A stretch of DNA of 64,000 bases. Source: Fortiea contorta PCC 7126. GTDB lineage: Bacteria > Cyanobacteriota > Cyanobacteriia > Cyanobacteriales > Nostocaceae. Under the pieces are notes generated by a model. That model ran no database searches. It was not told the DNA's origin and worked only from the letters and a program-made list of their open reading frames with translations. Shown one piece after another: positions 10,075 through 19,077 of this stretch. Location of the stretch: contig NZ_KB235930.1 of NCBI RefSeq assembly GCF_000332295.1, forward strand, positions 62,895 to 126,894. The letters are read 5' to 3'. A program made the position numbers and the translations under genes. Positions within the stretch are counted from its first letter, which is position 1. Each line of letters starts with the position of its first letter.

Positions 10075-10485
10075 CTATTCTAAAGCACCGCTGCGAGCTG
10101 CTCTGACAAGGGTTGCTACATCTTCAACAGTAGTAGCAGTAGCAGCGGTTATTTTTGCTGCAGTAGCCCCTTCTACTGTGAGAGTAGCAGCACCTGATGT
10201 TGAGGCGATAGGCGCACCTGGATCAATTGAGAGAGTTGCAACTTCTGCATTTGTACCCGCACCAGTAGCAGTAGGTGTAACAGTTAGTGCTGGCCCTGTA
10301 AATTGAGTACCACTAGGCGCAGTCAACTCACCACTAACACTAAAAGAAGAACCTGAAGGTCTAACTATAGTAACAGCACCGCGAGCCGAGGCTTGGTCTG
10401 CATTTGCAGGCGCCGCGAACAAATTACCAACGCTAACCAAACCTAATACACAAAAGCCGCCTTTAACAATGGTGGAAATTTTCAT
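10075..10485 (-). CDS. Small secreted protein of the GAVxIV...SGALE type (second copy)
   Basis: A 136-residue protein with signal peptide MKISTIVKGGFCVLGLVSVG and a cleavage site after AAPANA (about residue 29). It shares with the protein at 570-1004 the order AAPANA, QA, GAVTIV(R)PSG, SGEL, a Thr/Ala-rich strand region and the final SGALE. The mature part is extremely rich in Ala, Thr and Val (TATGAGTNAEVATL, TLTVEGATAAKITAATATTVE), with no cysteine or aromatic residue, suggesting an extended, surface or periplasmic beta structure. The start is ATG 10485, preceded by AAAGGG (GTTTTAAACCCTTTGGG region). Ppk is divergent, 220 bases away. Function unknown. Confidence 0.75.
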   Translation of the reverse strand: MKISTIVKGGFCVLGLVSVGNLFAAPANADQASARGAVTIVRPSGSSFSVSGELTAPSGTQFTGPALTVTPTATGAGTNAEVATLSIDPGAPIASTSGAATLTVEGATAAKITAATATTVEDVATLVRAARSGALE

Positions 10486-10705
10486 GTGTTTAAAACCCTT
10501 TGGGTTTTCATCTCTGCGTATTCAATCTAACCTCGGCGCCAATCGAAAAAGTTCAGTAACTACACGGGATTTTGTAACAAATCAGACAGATTTTTTGCCA
10601 ACCCCATAACCTCTAAAAATAGGGCTGGGGTTAGCTCACTAAATCATTTACTATATTTAATGTTCTCCTGTTGAATGGGCTGTGTCCGCCTACCCTAGGG
10701 TCATA

Positions 10706-12916
10706 ATGTCGAAATCGAAGAAGAGTGTTACTCCTATCAATCTAAATGACCCGCAATACTATCTCAATCGAGAGTTAAGCTGGTTAGAGTTTAATAGCAG
10801 GGTGTTACATGAAGCCACCGACCAAAGAACACCTCTTTTAGAAAGACTGAAATTTTTGGCAATCTTCACCTCTAACCTAGATGAGTTTTTTATGGTCAGG
10901 GTTGCGGGTTTAAAGCAACAAGTAGAGGCGAAAGTCACTCAGTTAAGCCCTGATGGCCGGACACCACAACAACAGCTAGACGATATTCGGTTGGCGCTCA
11001 GTCCCCAGGTAACAAAACAGCATCAACATTTTGAGGAAGTACTACGACCTCTGCTAGCAAATCATGGTATCCACATTTTGGATTACATGGATTTGACTCA
11101 AAAACAGCGCAATTATTTAGACAACTACTTTGAAGAACAAATATTTCCGGTTCTGACTCCTTTAGCGGTTGATCCTAGCCATCCCTTCCCCTTCATTTCT
11201 AATCTCAGTTTAAATTTGGCGGTGGTGGTGAAAAATCCGGAAACTGAAGAGGAATTTTTTGCAAGGGTGAAAGTTCCTAGCGTTTTACCCAGGTTTTTAC
11301 CGTTACCGCCAGAATTGGGAGTGCAGCATAACGGACAACCAGCCCACTGGACGGGAGTACCATTAGAACAAGCGATCGCCCACAATCTCTATTCCCTGTT
11401 TGCGGGAATGAATATCCAAGAATATCATCCCTTCCGCATCACCCGCGACGCCGATTTAGCTTTAGAAGAAGACGAAGCCGATGACTTACTGTTAGCGATC
11501 GAACAGGAACTAAGGAAACGGCGCTTGGGAGGAAGTCCAGTCAGGTTAGAAATTCTCCCCCAGACTCCCCCAGCAGTGCGATCGCGGTTGTTGCAAGATT
11601 TGGAGTTGACACAAAGCGATATTTATGAAGTAGACGGACTTTTGGGACTCCGTGATTTAATGTACTTTATGGCATTGCCACTACCCGAACTCAAAGACCC
11701 ACCGCGACAGTCTGTAGTCCCTCCCCGTCTCCAATGGTTGCGCGAACCAAATGTAGATTCAAATGTACAAGAGCTAGAAGAAGGTAAAGATTTTTTTGCG
11801 GTAATTCGAGAAAAGGATTTACTAGTACACCATCCCTATCAATCCTTTTCCTCAACTGTAGTCAGATTTATCACCCACGCCGCCCATGATCCAAATGTGC
11901 TGGCGATCAAGATGACACTCTACCGGACTTCGGGTGATTCACCCATAGTCAATGCCTTAATTGCTGCAGCCGAAAATGGCAAACAGGTATCTGCACTGGT
12001 AGAATTAAAAGCGCGATTTGATGAAGAAAATAATATCTACTGGGCGAGGCGTTTAGAAAGAGCGGGAGTCCATGTAGTTTATGGGTTAGTCGGACTCAAG
12101 ACCCATTGCAAAACCGTCATGGTAGTCCGACGGGAAAAAGACCGGATGCGTCGCTATGTGCATATCGGCACTGGTAATTATAACCCAAAAACAGCCCGAC
12201 TTTATACAGATTTAGGATTATTTAGTTGTCGTGAGGAATTGGGCGCGGACATCACAGATTTATTCAATTTCTTGACTGGTTATTCTCGGCAAAAATCCTA
12301 TCGTCAATTGTTAGTTGCGCCGGTGAATATGCGCGATCGCTTTCTCGCACTCATTGGACGAGAAATCGAAAATGCTCAACAAGGTTTCACAGGGCGAATT
12401 GTCGCTAAAATGAACGCTTTAGTTGATCCGCAAATCATCGCTACTTTATATGAAGCCTCCCGCGCTGGAGTGCAAATCGACCTTATTGTCAGGGGTGTCT
12501 GCTGTTTACGTCCAGGACTTAAAGACATCAGTGAAAATATCCGCGTCATTAGCATAGTCGGTCGCTTTTTAGAACACTCCCGTCTTTACTATTTCTATAA
12601 CAATACCCAAGAAGAAATTTATATTGGCAGTGCTGATTGGATGCGCCGCAATTTAGATCGCCGAGTCGAAGTCATCACCCCAGTGAAAGACCCAGATATT
12701 GCTAAAGATTTGCAAGAAATTTTAGGAATCATGCTAGCAGATAACCGCCAAACTTGGGATTTACAACCTAATGGCAATTATATTCAACGACGCCCCGGTG
12801 ATGATGCCCCAGAAACTAATTCACAAAAAACTCTCATCAATATGGCGTTACGCTCAACTAGTATTGCTTCTAATCTCATGGATTCAAAAAAGAACTCTTT
12901 TTATCTTGACAACTAA
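10706..12916 (+). CDS. ppk1: Polyphosphate kinase 1
   Basis: This 736-residue enzyme makes inorganic polyphosphate from ATP, reversibly. The start is ATG 10706 (MSKSKKSV); a GTG at 10682 would add eight residues. The N domain begins YYLNRELSWLEFNSRVLHEA and continues TSNLDEFFMVRVAGL, both diagnostic. The two phospholipase-D-like halves carry the active-site histidines: GLKTHCKTVMVV, the position of the autophosphorylated His in the E. coli enzyme, and LEHSRLYYFYN followed by GSADWMRRNLDRRVEV. HIGTGNYNPKTARLYTD is also intact. Length fits the family. No exopolyphosphatase or pho gene is adjacent, so the gene seems to stand alone. A weak AACTA/TAGTT hairpin with eight Ts directly follows the stop and may terminate it. 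Confidence 0.97.
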   Translation: MSKSKKSVTPINLNDPQYYLNRELSWLEFNSRVLHEATDQRTPLLERLKFLAIFTSNLDEFFMVRVAGLKQQVEAKVTQLSPDGRTPQQQLDDIRLALSPQVTKQHQHFEEVLRPLLANHGIHILDYMDLTQKQRNYLDNYFEEQIFPVLTPLAVDPSHPFPFISNLSLNLAVVVKNPETEEEFFARVKVPSVLPRFLPLPPELGVQHNGQPAHWTGVPLEQAIAHNLYSLFAGMNIQEYHPFRITRDADLALEEDEADDLLLAIEQELRKRRLGGSPVRLEILPQTPPAVRSRLLQDLELTQSDIYEVDGLLGLRDLMYFMALPLPELKDPPRQSVVPPRLQWLREPNVDSNVQELEEGKDFFAVIREKDLLVHHPYQSFSSTVVRFITHAAHDPNVLAIKMTLYRTSGDSPIVNALIAAAENGKQVSALVELKARFDEENNIYWARRLERAGVHVVYGLVGLKTHCKTVMVVRREKDRMRRYVHIGTGNYNPKTARLYTDLGLFSCREELGADITDLFNFLTGYSRQKSYRQLLVAPVNMRDRFLALIGREIENAQQGFTGRIVAKMNALVDPQIIATLYEASRAGVQIDLIVRGVCCLRPGLKDISENIRVISIVGRFLEHSRLYYFYNNTQEEIYIGSADWMRRNLDRRVEVITPVKDPDIAKDLQEILGIMLADNRQTWDLQPNGNYIQRRPGDDAPETNSQKTLINMALRSTSIASNLMDSKKNSFYLDN

Positions 12917-13072
12917 CTAAAAATAGTTTTTTTTCCAACCTGATTTTGATGACAGGCGAGCTAAAACTAACTGCTCCCAATCGAGATCAATTATTCAACC
13001 ATAGGATAGAGTGATCGCTACTACTAGTTCCCATAAACTATAAAAGTTATAGTAATCAATTTTTCTCCTTAA

Positions 13073-13489
13073 ATGTTGATGTTGTCTTGTGAGTCTTCTA
13101 CCTTGCGGGTTTTAGTGGTTGATGATCACGAACTGACTCGTTTAACCTTACAACTAGCTTTCTCTTGCCAAGAAAATATTCAAGTAGTAGGTCTAGCCAG
13201 CAATGGCCAAGAAGCTATAGAAATAGTTAAACGCTGTCGCCCTGATGTGATTATTCTGGACTTACAGATGCCCGTCATGGACGGCTGGAGCGCATCTGGT
13301 TATATTAAAGCCATCTCTCCCCAGACTCAAATCCTGGCTTACTCCTCAGTCGAAGACCCAAATTTTCCAGAAACGAAGGCAGTGCCTAGTTTTGACGAAT
13401 TTTGCAAGAAAGATGTACCCACCAGTGAGCTGATTGCTGTAGTCAGGCAGTTAGGACAGCGTCGAGGAGAAAAATCAGTTGTAGAATAA
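13073..13489 (+). CDS. Single-domain response regulator (receiver only)
   Basis: A 138-residue CheY-like protein. It shows the acidic pair VVDDHE, the phosphoacceptor Asp in VIILDLQMPVMDGW, a Ser/Thr switch (AYSS) and a Lys near FCKKD. No DNA-binding or output domain follows, so it probably works by phosphorelay or protein contact. No kinase is adjacent; the orphan histidine kinase at 4472 is a conceivable but unproven partner. The start is ATG 13073 with a second ATG two codons later. A strong terminator follows. Confidence 0.88.
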   Translation: MLMLSCESSTLRVLVVDDHELTRLTLQLAFSCQENIQVVGLASNGQEAIEIVKRCRPDVIILDLQMPVMDGWSASGYIKAISPQTQILAYSSVEDPNFPETKAVPSFDEFCKKDVPTSELIAVVRQLGQRRGEKSVVE

Positions 13490-13563
13490 GCTGATTGATA
13501 GCAGATTTTCTCCGAAAATTGGGTGTATCGTCACCCAAGGGCAGCAAAATAATTCTATTATGG

Positions 13564-13610
13564 GCGTCGGTAAAGCCACAACTCAAAGGTTTACCGACGC
13601 AATTTTTATT
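13564..13610 (+). terminator. Rho-independent terminator after the receiver gene
   Basis: The perfect arms GCGTCGGTAAA (13564-13574) and TTTACCGACGC (13590-13600) enclose a 15-base loop and are followed by AATTTTTATTTTTT. It should also limit read-through toward the convergent small gene. Confidence 0.85.
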
Positions 13611-13632
13611 TTTTAAGATTGCTTAGTTCAGC

Positions 13633-13815
13633 TTAATTATTTTCTGTTTCCGGAATTGTGCGTCTGAACTCATCAATTAACTCATCTAATTCCTCTAGCG
13701 CCTGATTCACATCAATTCTTAAAGTTCCCAAATTTGGTTGCTCTAATAAACTCAGTAAATACTGGCGTTTACCTTGAACTACGGCAATTCGTTCTTTTAT
13801 AGTCTGTAAATCCAT
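13633..13815 (-). CDS. Small conserved cyanobacterial protein, helical
   Basis: A 60-residue, highly charged protein starting MDLQTIKERIAVVQGKRQYL and ending RRTIPETENN. It reads as two amphipathic helices joined at QPNLGTLRID. It has no signal peptide, cysteine or known motif. It is probably a small cytosolic protein; I recall similar short proteins in other Nostocales, but no function. It sits convergent to the receiver gene beyond a terminator. Confidence 0.6.
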   Translation of the reverse strand: MDLQTIKERIAVVQGKRQYLLSLLEQPNLGTLRIDVNQALEELDELIDEFRRTIPETENN

Positions 13816-14081
13816 GCTGTTTGCAATCCTTAACTAACTTCAAATTTAAAATTAACGCAAAATAAGAAACCGAGACGCCAACATTCTAGCCGCTTCAGTG
13901 GGTGGCGCTTGGCTTGACCCAACTTACTTTTCCAGCTAAAAAACACACTTTACTTCACTTTGTCAAGTATCCGAGGTTCAGCGCACAGCAAGACAATTGT
14001 CCAGTGGCTCTTCCCTAAATTGTTACTCATAGCCGATGATAGAAAAGCTGAAGTGTTAAGAATTTATACTAGTCTAAAATC

Positions 14082-14630
14082 ATGTTACGCCAAATTTCTT
14101 TGGGAACAATCGGTTTAAGTGTCGGCAGTATCTTAACTGTCATGGGTTTTATTGCTTATGCTGCTAACAACGCCACACTCAATCTTGTCGGTTTCTTTTA
14201 TGGATTTCCTTTACTGTTGGGAGGGTTAGCACTCAAAGCTAACGAGCTCAAGCCCATACCCTTTAGTCAACCAACAACACCATCTGTTTTGCGGCTGCGA
14301 GAGCAACAAGCAACCGTAACTCAAAATAAAATTCGCAAAGATATTACCCGATATTGTTATGGTCAAGATGCCCATTTAGATAGCGCTCTAGCTTATCTGG
14401 GCCTCAGTCCCACAGATGAAGAACGACCAATCGTTACAGGATTGCGAGAAACAGAAATTGATGGGGCTTATGCTTTAATTTTAGAATTTGATTCGCCACA
14501 AATGACAATTAATACTTGGCAGCAAAAGCAAGAAAAAATGACTAGCTATTTCGGCCCCGGAGTAGAAATTCAAATCATCCAGCCAAATGAAAATAACATT
14601 GAATTAGCATTAATTACTAGTCAAAAATAA
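14082..14630 (+). CDS. DUF2854 family membrane protein
   Basis: A 182-residue protein with two N-terminal membrane segments (residues about 7-29, GTIGLSVGSILTVMGFIAY, and 33-51, LNLVGFFYGFPLLLGGLAL) and a soluble C-terminal domain of about 120 residues. The pattern, including LGLSPTDEERPIVTGL, matches DUF2854, shared by cyanobacteria and plant chloroplasts and thus probably in thylakoids. The function is unknown. It is followed by tRNA-Leu on the other strand. Confidence 0.8.
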   Translation: MLRQISLGTIGLSVGSILTVMGFIAYAANNATLNLVGFFYGFPLLLGGLALKANELKPIPFSQPTTPSVLRLREQQATVTQNKIRKDITRYCYGQDAHLDSALAYLGLSPTDEERPIVTGLRETEIDGAYALILEFDSPQMTINTWQQKQEKMTSYFGPGVEIQIIQPNENNIELALITSQK

Positions 14631-14766
14631 TCAATTTCGTGCGGGAGAGGGAATTATCTACGGCTACATCTTCATAAATTAAATCAGCAACACCATAAAA
14701 CAAAAGCCAACGGCGTAGAGGTTTTACCACCATCGACCGTTGACTTTTGACTTTACATTCAAAAAA

Positions 14767-14847
14767 TGCGGATGGCGAGACTCGAACTCGCAAGGCAAAG
14801 CCACACGCACCTCAAGCGTGCGCGTATACCAATTCCGCCACATCCGC
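14767..14847 (-). tRNA. tRNA-Leu (GAG)
   Basis: Read on the minus strand, the acceptor GCGGATG pairs with CATCCGC and an A discriminator. The D-arm GGCGGAATTGGTA is typical of class II tRNA-Leu. The anticodon stem CACGC/GCGTG encloses the loop TTGAGGT, giving anticodon GAG. A long variable arm and the T-loop GTTCGAGTC follow. No CCA is encoded. About 81 bases. Confidence 0.95.
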
Positions 14848-15113
14848 ACGGTTTGTCTGAATAAAGAATATAGCATAAATTTTTTGCCAGTGGATACCAG
14901 ACTGACAGAAATGTGGTGACTCGACAGGTGATATTAAAAAAGGTAGAGCGATCGCCGGATGCGAAGAAGTCTGAAGTGTATGGTAGCCACATACTTCATA
15001 CTCCAGATGAAGCTTGGGAATCTCCTGTCATAATTTGAAATAAGGCGAAAGCATTGTTGCAAGTCGAATAGGAGAGAATGTCAATCTACTGGTACTGATA
15101 TCGAAACTAAAAA

Positions 15114-16457
15114 ATGAAGTTTGACAAAATATTAATCGCCAATCGGGGAGAAATCGCCCTTCGTATTCTCCGAGCTTGTGAAGAAATGGGAATTGCGACA
15201 ATCGCTGTTCACTCCACTGTTGACCGTAATGCTCTACACGTCCAGCTAGCCGATGAAGCGGTTTGCATTGGAGAATCTGCGAGTAGTAAAAGTTATTTGA
15301 ATATTCCCAATATCATCGCTGCTGCCTTGACACGCAATGCTAGTGCCATCCATCCTGGTTACGGCTTCTTAGCGGAAAATGCTCGATTTGTAGAAATCTG
15401 TGCCGACCATCACATCGCTTTTATTGGCCCTACTTCCGAAGCTATCCGCTTGATGGGGGATAAAGCCACAGCTAAAGAAACTATGCAGAGGGCTGGTGTA
15501 CCGACGGTACCAGGTAGCGATGGGTTGGTAGAATCTGAGGAGGAAGGATTAGTACTCGCCAAGGATATTGGTTATCCAGTGATGATAAAAGCTACCGCAG
15601 GTGGTGGGGGTAGGGGTATGCGCTTGGTGCGCTCTGAAGACGAATTTGTCAAACTCTATCTAGCTGCTCAAGGCGAAGCGGGTGCAGCTTTTGGTAATTC
15701 CGGCGTTTACATAGAAAAATTTATTGAGCGTCCCCGCCACATTGAATTTCAAATTCTCGCCGATAATTACGGTAATGTCATCCATTTAGGCGAACGGGAT
15801 TGCTCCATCCAGCGCCGTAATCAAAAGCTGTTGGAAGAAGCCCCTAGCCCGGCTCTGGACTCAGACCTGCGGGAGAAAATGGGACAAGCTGCGGTGAAAG
15901 CTGCCCAATTTATTAACTACACTGGGGCAGGTACTATAGAATTTCTCCTGGATAAATCCGGTAAATTCTACTTTATGGAAATGAACACCCGGATTCAAGT
16001 CGAACACCCTGTGACAGAGATGATTACAGGAATAGACTTGGTTGCGGAACAAATCCGGATTGCTCAAGGCGAAAGATTAAAACTAACTCAAGACCAAGTG
16101 GTTTTACGGGGTCATGCGATCGAGTGTCGCATTAATGCTGAAGACCCTGACCATGATTTTCGTCCTTCCCCTGGCAAAATTAGCGGGTATCTTCCGCCTG
16201 GGGGCCCTGGTGTACGCATTGATTCTCACGTTTACACAGATTACCAAATTCCACCATACTACGACTCTTTAATTGGTAAGTTAATTGTCTGGGGCCCAGA
16301 CCGTCCCACCGCCATCAACCGGATGAAACGAGCTTTACGGGAGTGCGCTATTACTGGGCTACCCACAACTATTGGATTCCATCAACGAATTATGGAAACT
16401 CCACAATTTATACAGGGTAATGTGTATACGAGTTTTGTGCAGGATATAAATAGCTAG
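15114..16457 (+). CDS. accC: Acetyl-CoA carboxylase, biotin carboxylase subunit
   Basis: A 447-residue ATP-grasp enzyme that carboxylates biotin on AccB, the first step of malonyl-CoA and fatty-acid synthesis. It begins [19 protein letters not shown]. It carries [13 protein letters not shown], the glycine-rich ATP loop [12 protein letters not shown], the catalytic region [13 protein letters not shown], and [15 protein letters not shown] with the carboxylation Arg/Glu residues. The length matches stand-alone AccC. accB is not adjacent, which is usual in cyanobacteria where acc genes are scattered. A repeat-rich region follows the stop. Confidence 0.97.
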   Translation: MKFDKILIANRGEIALRILRACEEMGIATIAVHSTVDRNALHVQLADEAVCIGESASSKSYLNIPNIIAAALTRNASAIHPGYGFLAENARFVEICADHHIAFIGPTSEAIRLMGDKATAKETMQRAGVPTVPGSDGLVESEEEGLVLAKDIGYPVMIKATAGGGGRGMRLVRSEDEFVKLYLAAQGEAGAAFGNSGVYIEKFIERPRHIEFQILADNYGNVIHLGERDCSIQRRNQKLLEEAPSPALDSDLREKMGQAAVKAAQFINYTGAGTIEFLLDKSGKFYFMEMNTRIQVEHPVTEMITGIDLVAEQIRIAQGERLKLTQDQVVLRGHAIECRINAEDPDHDFRPSPGKISGYLPPGGPGVRIDSHVYTDYQIPPYYDSLIGKLIVWGPDRPTAINRMKRALRECAITGLPTTIGFHQRIMETPQFIQGNVYTSFVQDINS

Positions 16458-16574
16458 AGGGGTTAGGGGTTAGGAGTTAGGGAGGAGATAGCTAGAGGAG
16501 TTAGGGACGAGAAGGAATTATTACTACTACTTCCCTATCTCCCAGTCTCCCCACATTTCCCGCGCTCCATTTCC
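16458..16574. repeat. Short tandem/inverted GTTAGGG repeat region
   Basis: GGGGTTAGGGGTTAGGAGTTAGGG (about 16460-16483, in parts) and CTAGAGGAGTTAGGG are followed by TTCCCTATCTCCCAGTCTCCCC (about 16530-16552). The G-rich and C-rich halves can pair, forming an imperfect hairpin between the convergent accC and YggT genes. Confidence 0.55.
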
Positions 16575-16868
16575 TTAACTTACACGAGACAGCATGGTCA
16601 ATAATCCTTGCTGACCAAGCAAAATCTCTCGTAGCAAGCTGAAAATACCCACCCAGATGATGGGAGTGATATCTACTCCTCCTATGGGTGGGACGAGTTT
16701 TCGCAACAGCACTAAAAAAGGTTCAGTAGGCCAAGTAATTAAGTTCAAAGGGAAACGATTCAGATCCACTTGCGGATACCAAGTGAGAATGATGCGGAAA
16801 ATCAACAGAAATATCATCAATCCCAACAAAATTCCGAGAATCCAAGCAGTCAAGTTAACACCAGTCAT
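16575..16868 (-). CDS. YggT family membrane protein
   Basis: A 97-residue integral membrane protein with two hydrophobic segments, residues about 6-29 (LTAWILGILLGLMIFLLIFR) and 68-85 (ITPIIWVGIFSLLRE). Between them lie the YggT hallmarks LTWYPQVDLNRFPLNLITWPTEPFLVLLR and PPIGGVDITPI. Plant and cyanobacterial relatives (Ycf19/YggT) are linked to thylakoid and nucleoid organisation. It is monocistronic here. Confidence 0.88.
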   Translation of the reverse strand: MTGVNLTAWILGILLGLMIFLLIFRIILTWYPQVDLNRFPLNLITWPTEPFLVLLRKLVPPIGGVDITPIIWVGIFSLLREILLGQQGLLTMLSRVS

Positions 16869-17125
16869 CGGTTTGAGGTACTATCTGTGAACACAGAAAA
16901 CAACTTGGGCGCAGTCTAGACAACTTTAAGCTTTGTAAAGCGCTATTTATAATTTTAGCTAAATGCTGTCACTTACTCTTGAGAATCGAAAAGCAAAGGC
17001 GCACAACAGTTAAATTTGTGATTTGATAGGCTGATTTTAATTTCTCAAGTAATTTCTGGAGGCTTCTCAAGGAACTGATACACCATTAGAATTATGATGA
17101 GGTATGTAAAAAAAGGTTGAGAACT

Positions 17126-17245
17126 ATGACGCCTGCTTTAGCAAATTTCCTTTGGAGTCTATTTTGGGGCACTGTAATTGTCGTGATTCCAGTGATAGTT
17201 GGGTTGATTTTCATTAGCCAAAAAGATAAAATCCAGCGTTCATAA
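17126..17245 (+). CDS. psbX: Photosystem II protein PsbX
   Basis: A 39-residue single-span protein, MTPALANFLW ... ISQKDKIQRS. The start, the one hydrophobic helix (about residues 9-31) and the basic KDKIQRS tail match PsbX, a low-mass subunit at the edge of photosystem II near cytochrome b559. It is below the usual size cut for gene callers. It is followed after 254 bases by a Ycf66 gene, a neighbourhood I recall from other cyanobacteria. Confidence 0.93.
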   Translation: MTPALANFLWSLFWGTVIVVIPVIVGLIFISQKDKIQRS

Positions 17246-17280
17246 TCCTTTAGTGAGTCGATTTGACTCTCAACACTGAT

Positions 17281-17360
17281 TGTCTGTCAGCTATTTACCT
17301 AATTGCTCTCAGGGCGGCAATTCCGCTTACAAAGGACAAGGTATACTTAGCTGACAGACA
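17281..17360. repeat. Long-spaced inverted repeat between psbX and ycf66
   Basis: TGTCTGTCAGCT (17281-17292) is exactly complementary to AGCTGACAGACA (17349-17360). Flanking bases extend the match imperfectly (ATTTACC against GGTATAC). A 56-base spacer lies between and includes GGGCGGCAATTCCGC. There is no T-run after the right arm, so it is not a canonical terminator. Confidence 0.6.
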
Positions 17361-17499
17361 TAAACATTTTTAGCTTGTGGTGAATAGCTTCATCAGCTCT
17401 GTTTAGCAGATGCTTTGACGCTTTAATATATTGTGCTTGATTAAAGTAGTGATTTTAATTGTGACTCGCTAACATAGATTTGATATTGGGAAAACAGCA

Positions 17500-18411
17500 A
17501 TGCTAAATTTTGGGCTGAACTCAGCCAGTATTCTGGCTCAGGTAAATTTCGGGACGAACTCAGCCAGTATTCTAGGAATTTTCCTGGCTGTGGCTGGGGC
17601 AGCACTATATTTTCTCCGGACTGTGCGCCCAGAACTGTCACGAGATCAAGATATCTTTTTTGCGGCGGTAGGCTTGCTTTGCGGCTTTATTTTGATTTTT
17701 CAAGGTTGGCGGCTAGACCCGATTTTGCAATTTGGTCAGCTGCTGTTAGTGGGTACGACTGTATTTTTTGCAGTGGAAAGTATTCGGTTGCGGAGTATAG
17801 CTACTCAGCAAGCTAAACGTAATACTCCTATTGTGGACGAAGACCGTCCAGTGAGCAACAAGTATTCTTATGATCGGCGCTATAAGGCGGAGGTGGATGC
17901 AGAGTTAGACCCTTTGCCCTATGAAGAAGAAGAGGAGCGCCCTGCACGCCCGCGGATTCGAGGGAGTAGAGATGAGCGATCGCCTCGTGATGATTATTAT
18001 GAAGATCAACCCCCCCGCCGTTCTGAGCGCCGTAGTAGCCAAGAAAAACAGGAACCACCAACGGATAGAGGGCGACGTCGTAGCTCCGGACGTCCCACAA
18101 CTCGTTCATCGGAGAGAGTTGATCAAGAAGATTGGGGTTCTAGTCCCAGAGAGGTTAATGACTGGGACGACTCGTCGTCGAGCGGGGAAGTGAGAAAACC
18201 CCCTCGTCGTAATAACAATGCACCCCAGCGTCCAGAAAGTCGTGATGAAGATGTTGCTTCTAGACCGAGAAGGCGTCGTCCACCAAGTGACTCGGTTCCT
18301 CGCCGGGAGCGTGATGATGATGAAGCCATACCAACTGATTATGTAGATTACAAACCACTGGAAAAACCAGATGAGGATGAAGATAATTCAACCAAATTTG
18401 ATAATTATTAA
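17500..18411 (+). CDS. Ycf66 family protein with a charged C-terminal extension
   Basis: A 303-residue protein. Residues about 15-105 match the Ycf66 core (VNFG...SASILGIFLAVAGAALYFLRTVRPELSRDQDIFFAAVGLLCGFILIFQGW...), with three hydrophobic segments. From residue ~110 the protein is low complexity: acidic and arginine-rich (EEEEERPARPRIRGSRDERS, PPRRSERRSS, RPRRRRPPSD), likely disordered and cytosolic. The N-terminus has a 13-codon tandem duplication, NFGLNSASILAQV then NFGTNSASILGIF, from a 39-bp DNA repeat. Ycf66 is of unknown function but is kept in cyanobacteria and some plastids, next to psbX here. Confidence 0.85.
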   Translation: MLNFGLNSASILAQVNFGTNSASILGIFLAVAGAALYFLRTVRPELSRDQDIFFAAVGLLCGFILIFQGWRLDPILQFGQLLLVGTTVFFAVESIRLRSIATQQAKRNTPIVDEDRPVSNKYSYDRRYKAEVDAELDPLPYEEEEERPARPRIRGSRDERSPRDDYYEDQPPRRSERRSSQEKQEPPTDRGRRRSSGRPTTRSSERVDQEDWGSSPREVNDWDDSSSSGEVRKPPRRNNNAPQRPESRDEDVASRPRRRRPPSDSVPRRERDDDEAIPTDYVDYKPLEKPDEDEDNSTKFDNY

Positions 18412-18459
18412 CACAACGAAGGTGGAGATTCAGCTTAGGGGCGACGGAAAAATTTTGAG

Positions 18460-19029
18460 GTGAACAAATTTACGTCAGGATTTTGGCTCCAAAGACCGAT
18501 TCATTGGAGCCTGTTTTTTAGTTTGGCAAGTGTGCTGATATCTTGTAGTCCTAATAATCTCCCTCTTGGCTCTACTTCCCTCAACAGTCGCTACACTGAG
18601 GAGCAACCAAGTTTGAGTGGTAATGGGCGTTTTTTGGCGTTCGTTTCTAATCGTAATGGTAATCAGCAGTTGCTGGTGTATGATTTGGAAACCCAAAGTT
18701 TCATCGCCACTCCTGGCTTAAACCGACGAGAGACAATAGCCGAAAGCCCTAGTCTCAGCTACACAGGGCGCTATATTGTTTATCTCACTAGTGACCAAGG
18801 TAGACCAGTAGTGGCGCTTTACGATCGCGCTATCCAACAGTCACAAATCCTCACCCCCATTTATCGCGGCTGGGTGAGAAACCCTGCTATCAGCCCCGAT
18901 GGTCGCTATGTCGTGTTTGAAACCGCCAGTCGTGGTCAATGGGATATTGAAGTCCTAGACCGGGGGCCAAATATGGAGTTAGATATCCCCAATGGTTCCA
19001 CTGTGGCCCCACCACCGGGAATACCATAG
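18460..19029 (+). CDS. TolB-like beta-propeller lipoprotein (first of a pair)
   Basis: A 189-residue exported protein starting at GTG 18460. The N-terminal hydrophobic stretch ends SVLISCSPN, where the Cys could be a lipobox (VLIS-C). The rest consists of about three WD40/PD40-type blades: PSLSGNGRFLAFVSNRNGNQQLLVYDLE, PSLSYTGRYIVYLTSDQGRP and PAISPDGRYVVFETASRGQWDIEVLDR. This is TolB C-terminal-like, but three blades are too few for a closed propeller alone. The next gene is a paralogue of the same length, 48 bases downstream, so the two may assemble together. Confidence 0.78.
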   Translation: MNKFTSGFWLQRPIHWSLFFSLASVLISCSPNNLPLGSTSLNSRYTEEQPSLSGNGRFLAFVSNRNGNQQLLVYDLETQSFIATPGLNRRETIAESPSLSYTGRYIVYLTSDQGRPVVALYDRAIQQSQILTPIYRGWVRNPAISPDGRYVVFETASRGQWDIEVLDRGPNMELDIPNGSTVAPPPGIP

Positions 19030-19077
19030 GAAAAGATGGGGTGACGGGGAGAACAAATAACAGACAACAAATAACAA

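Noticed and set aside
9986-10306. 106-codon plus-strand frame opposite the second SGALE protein
   Set aside because: It is an Ala/Val-rich shadow of the signal-peptide-bearing gene on the minus strand.
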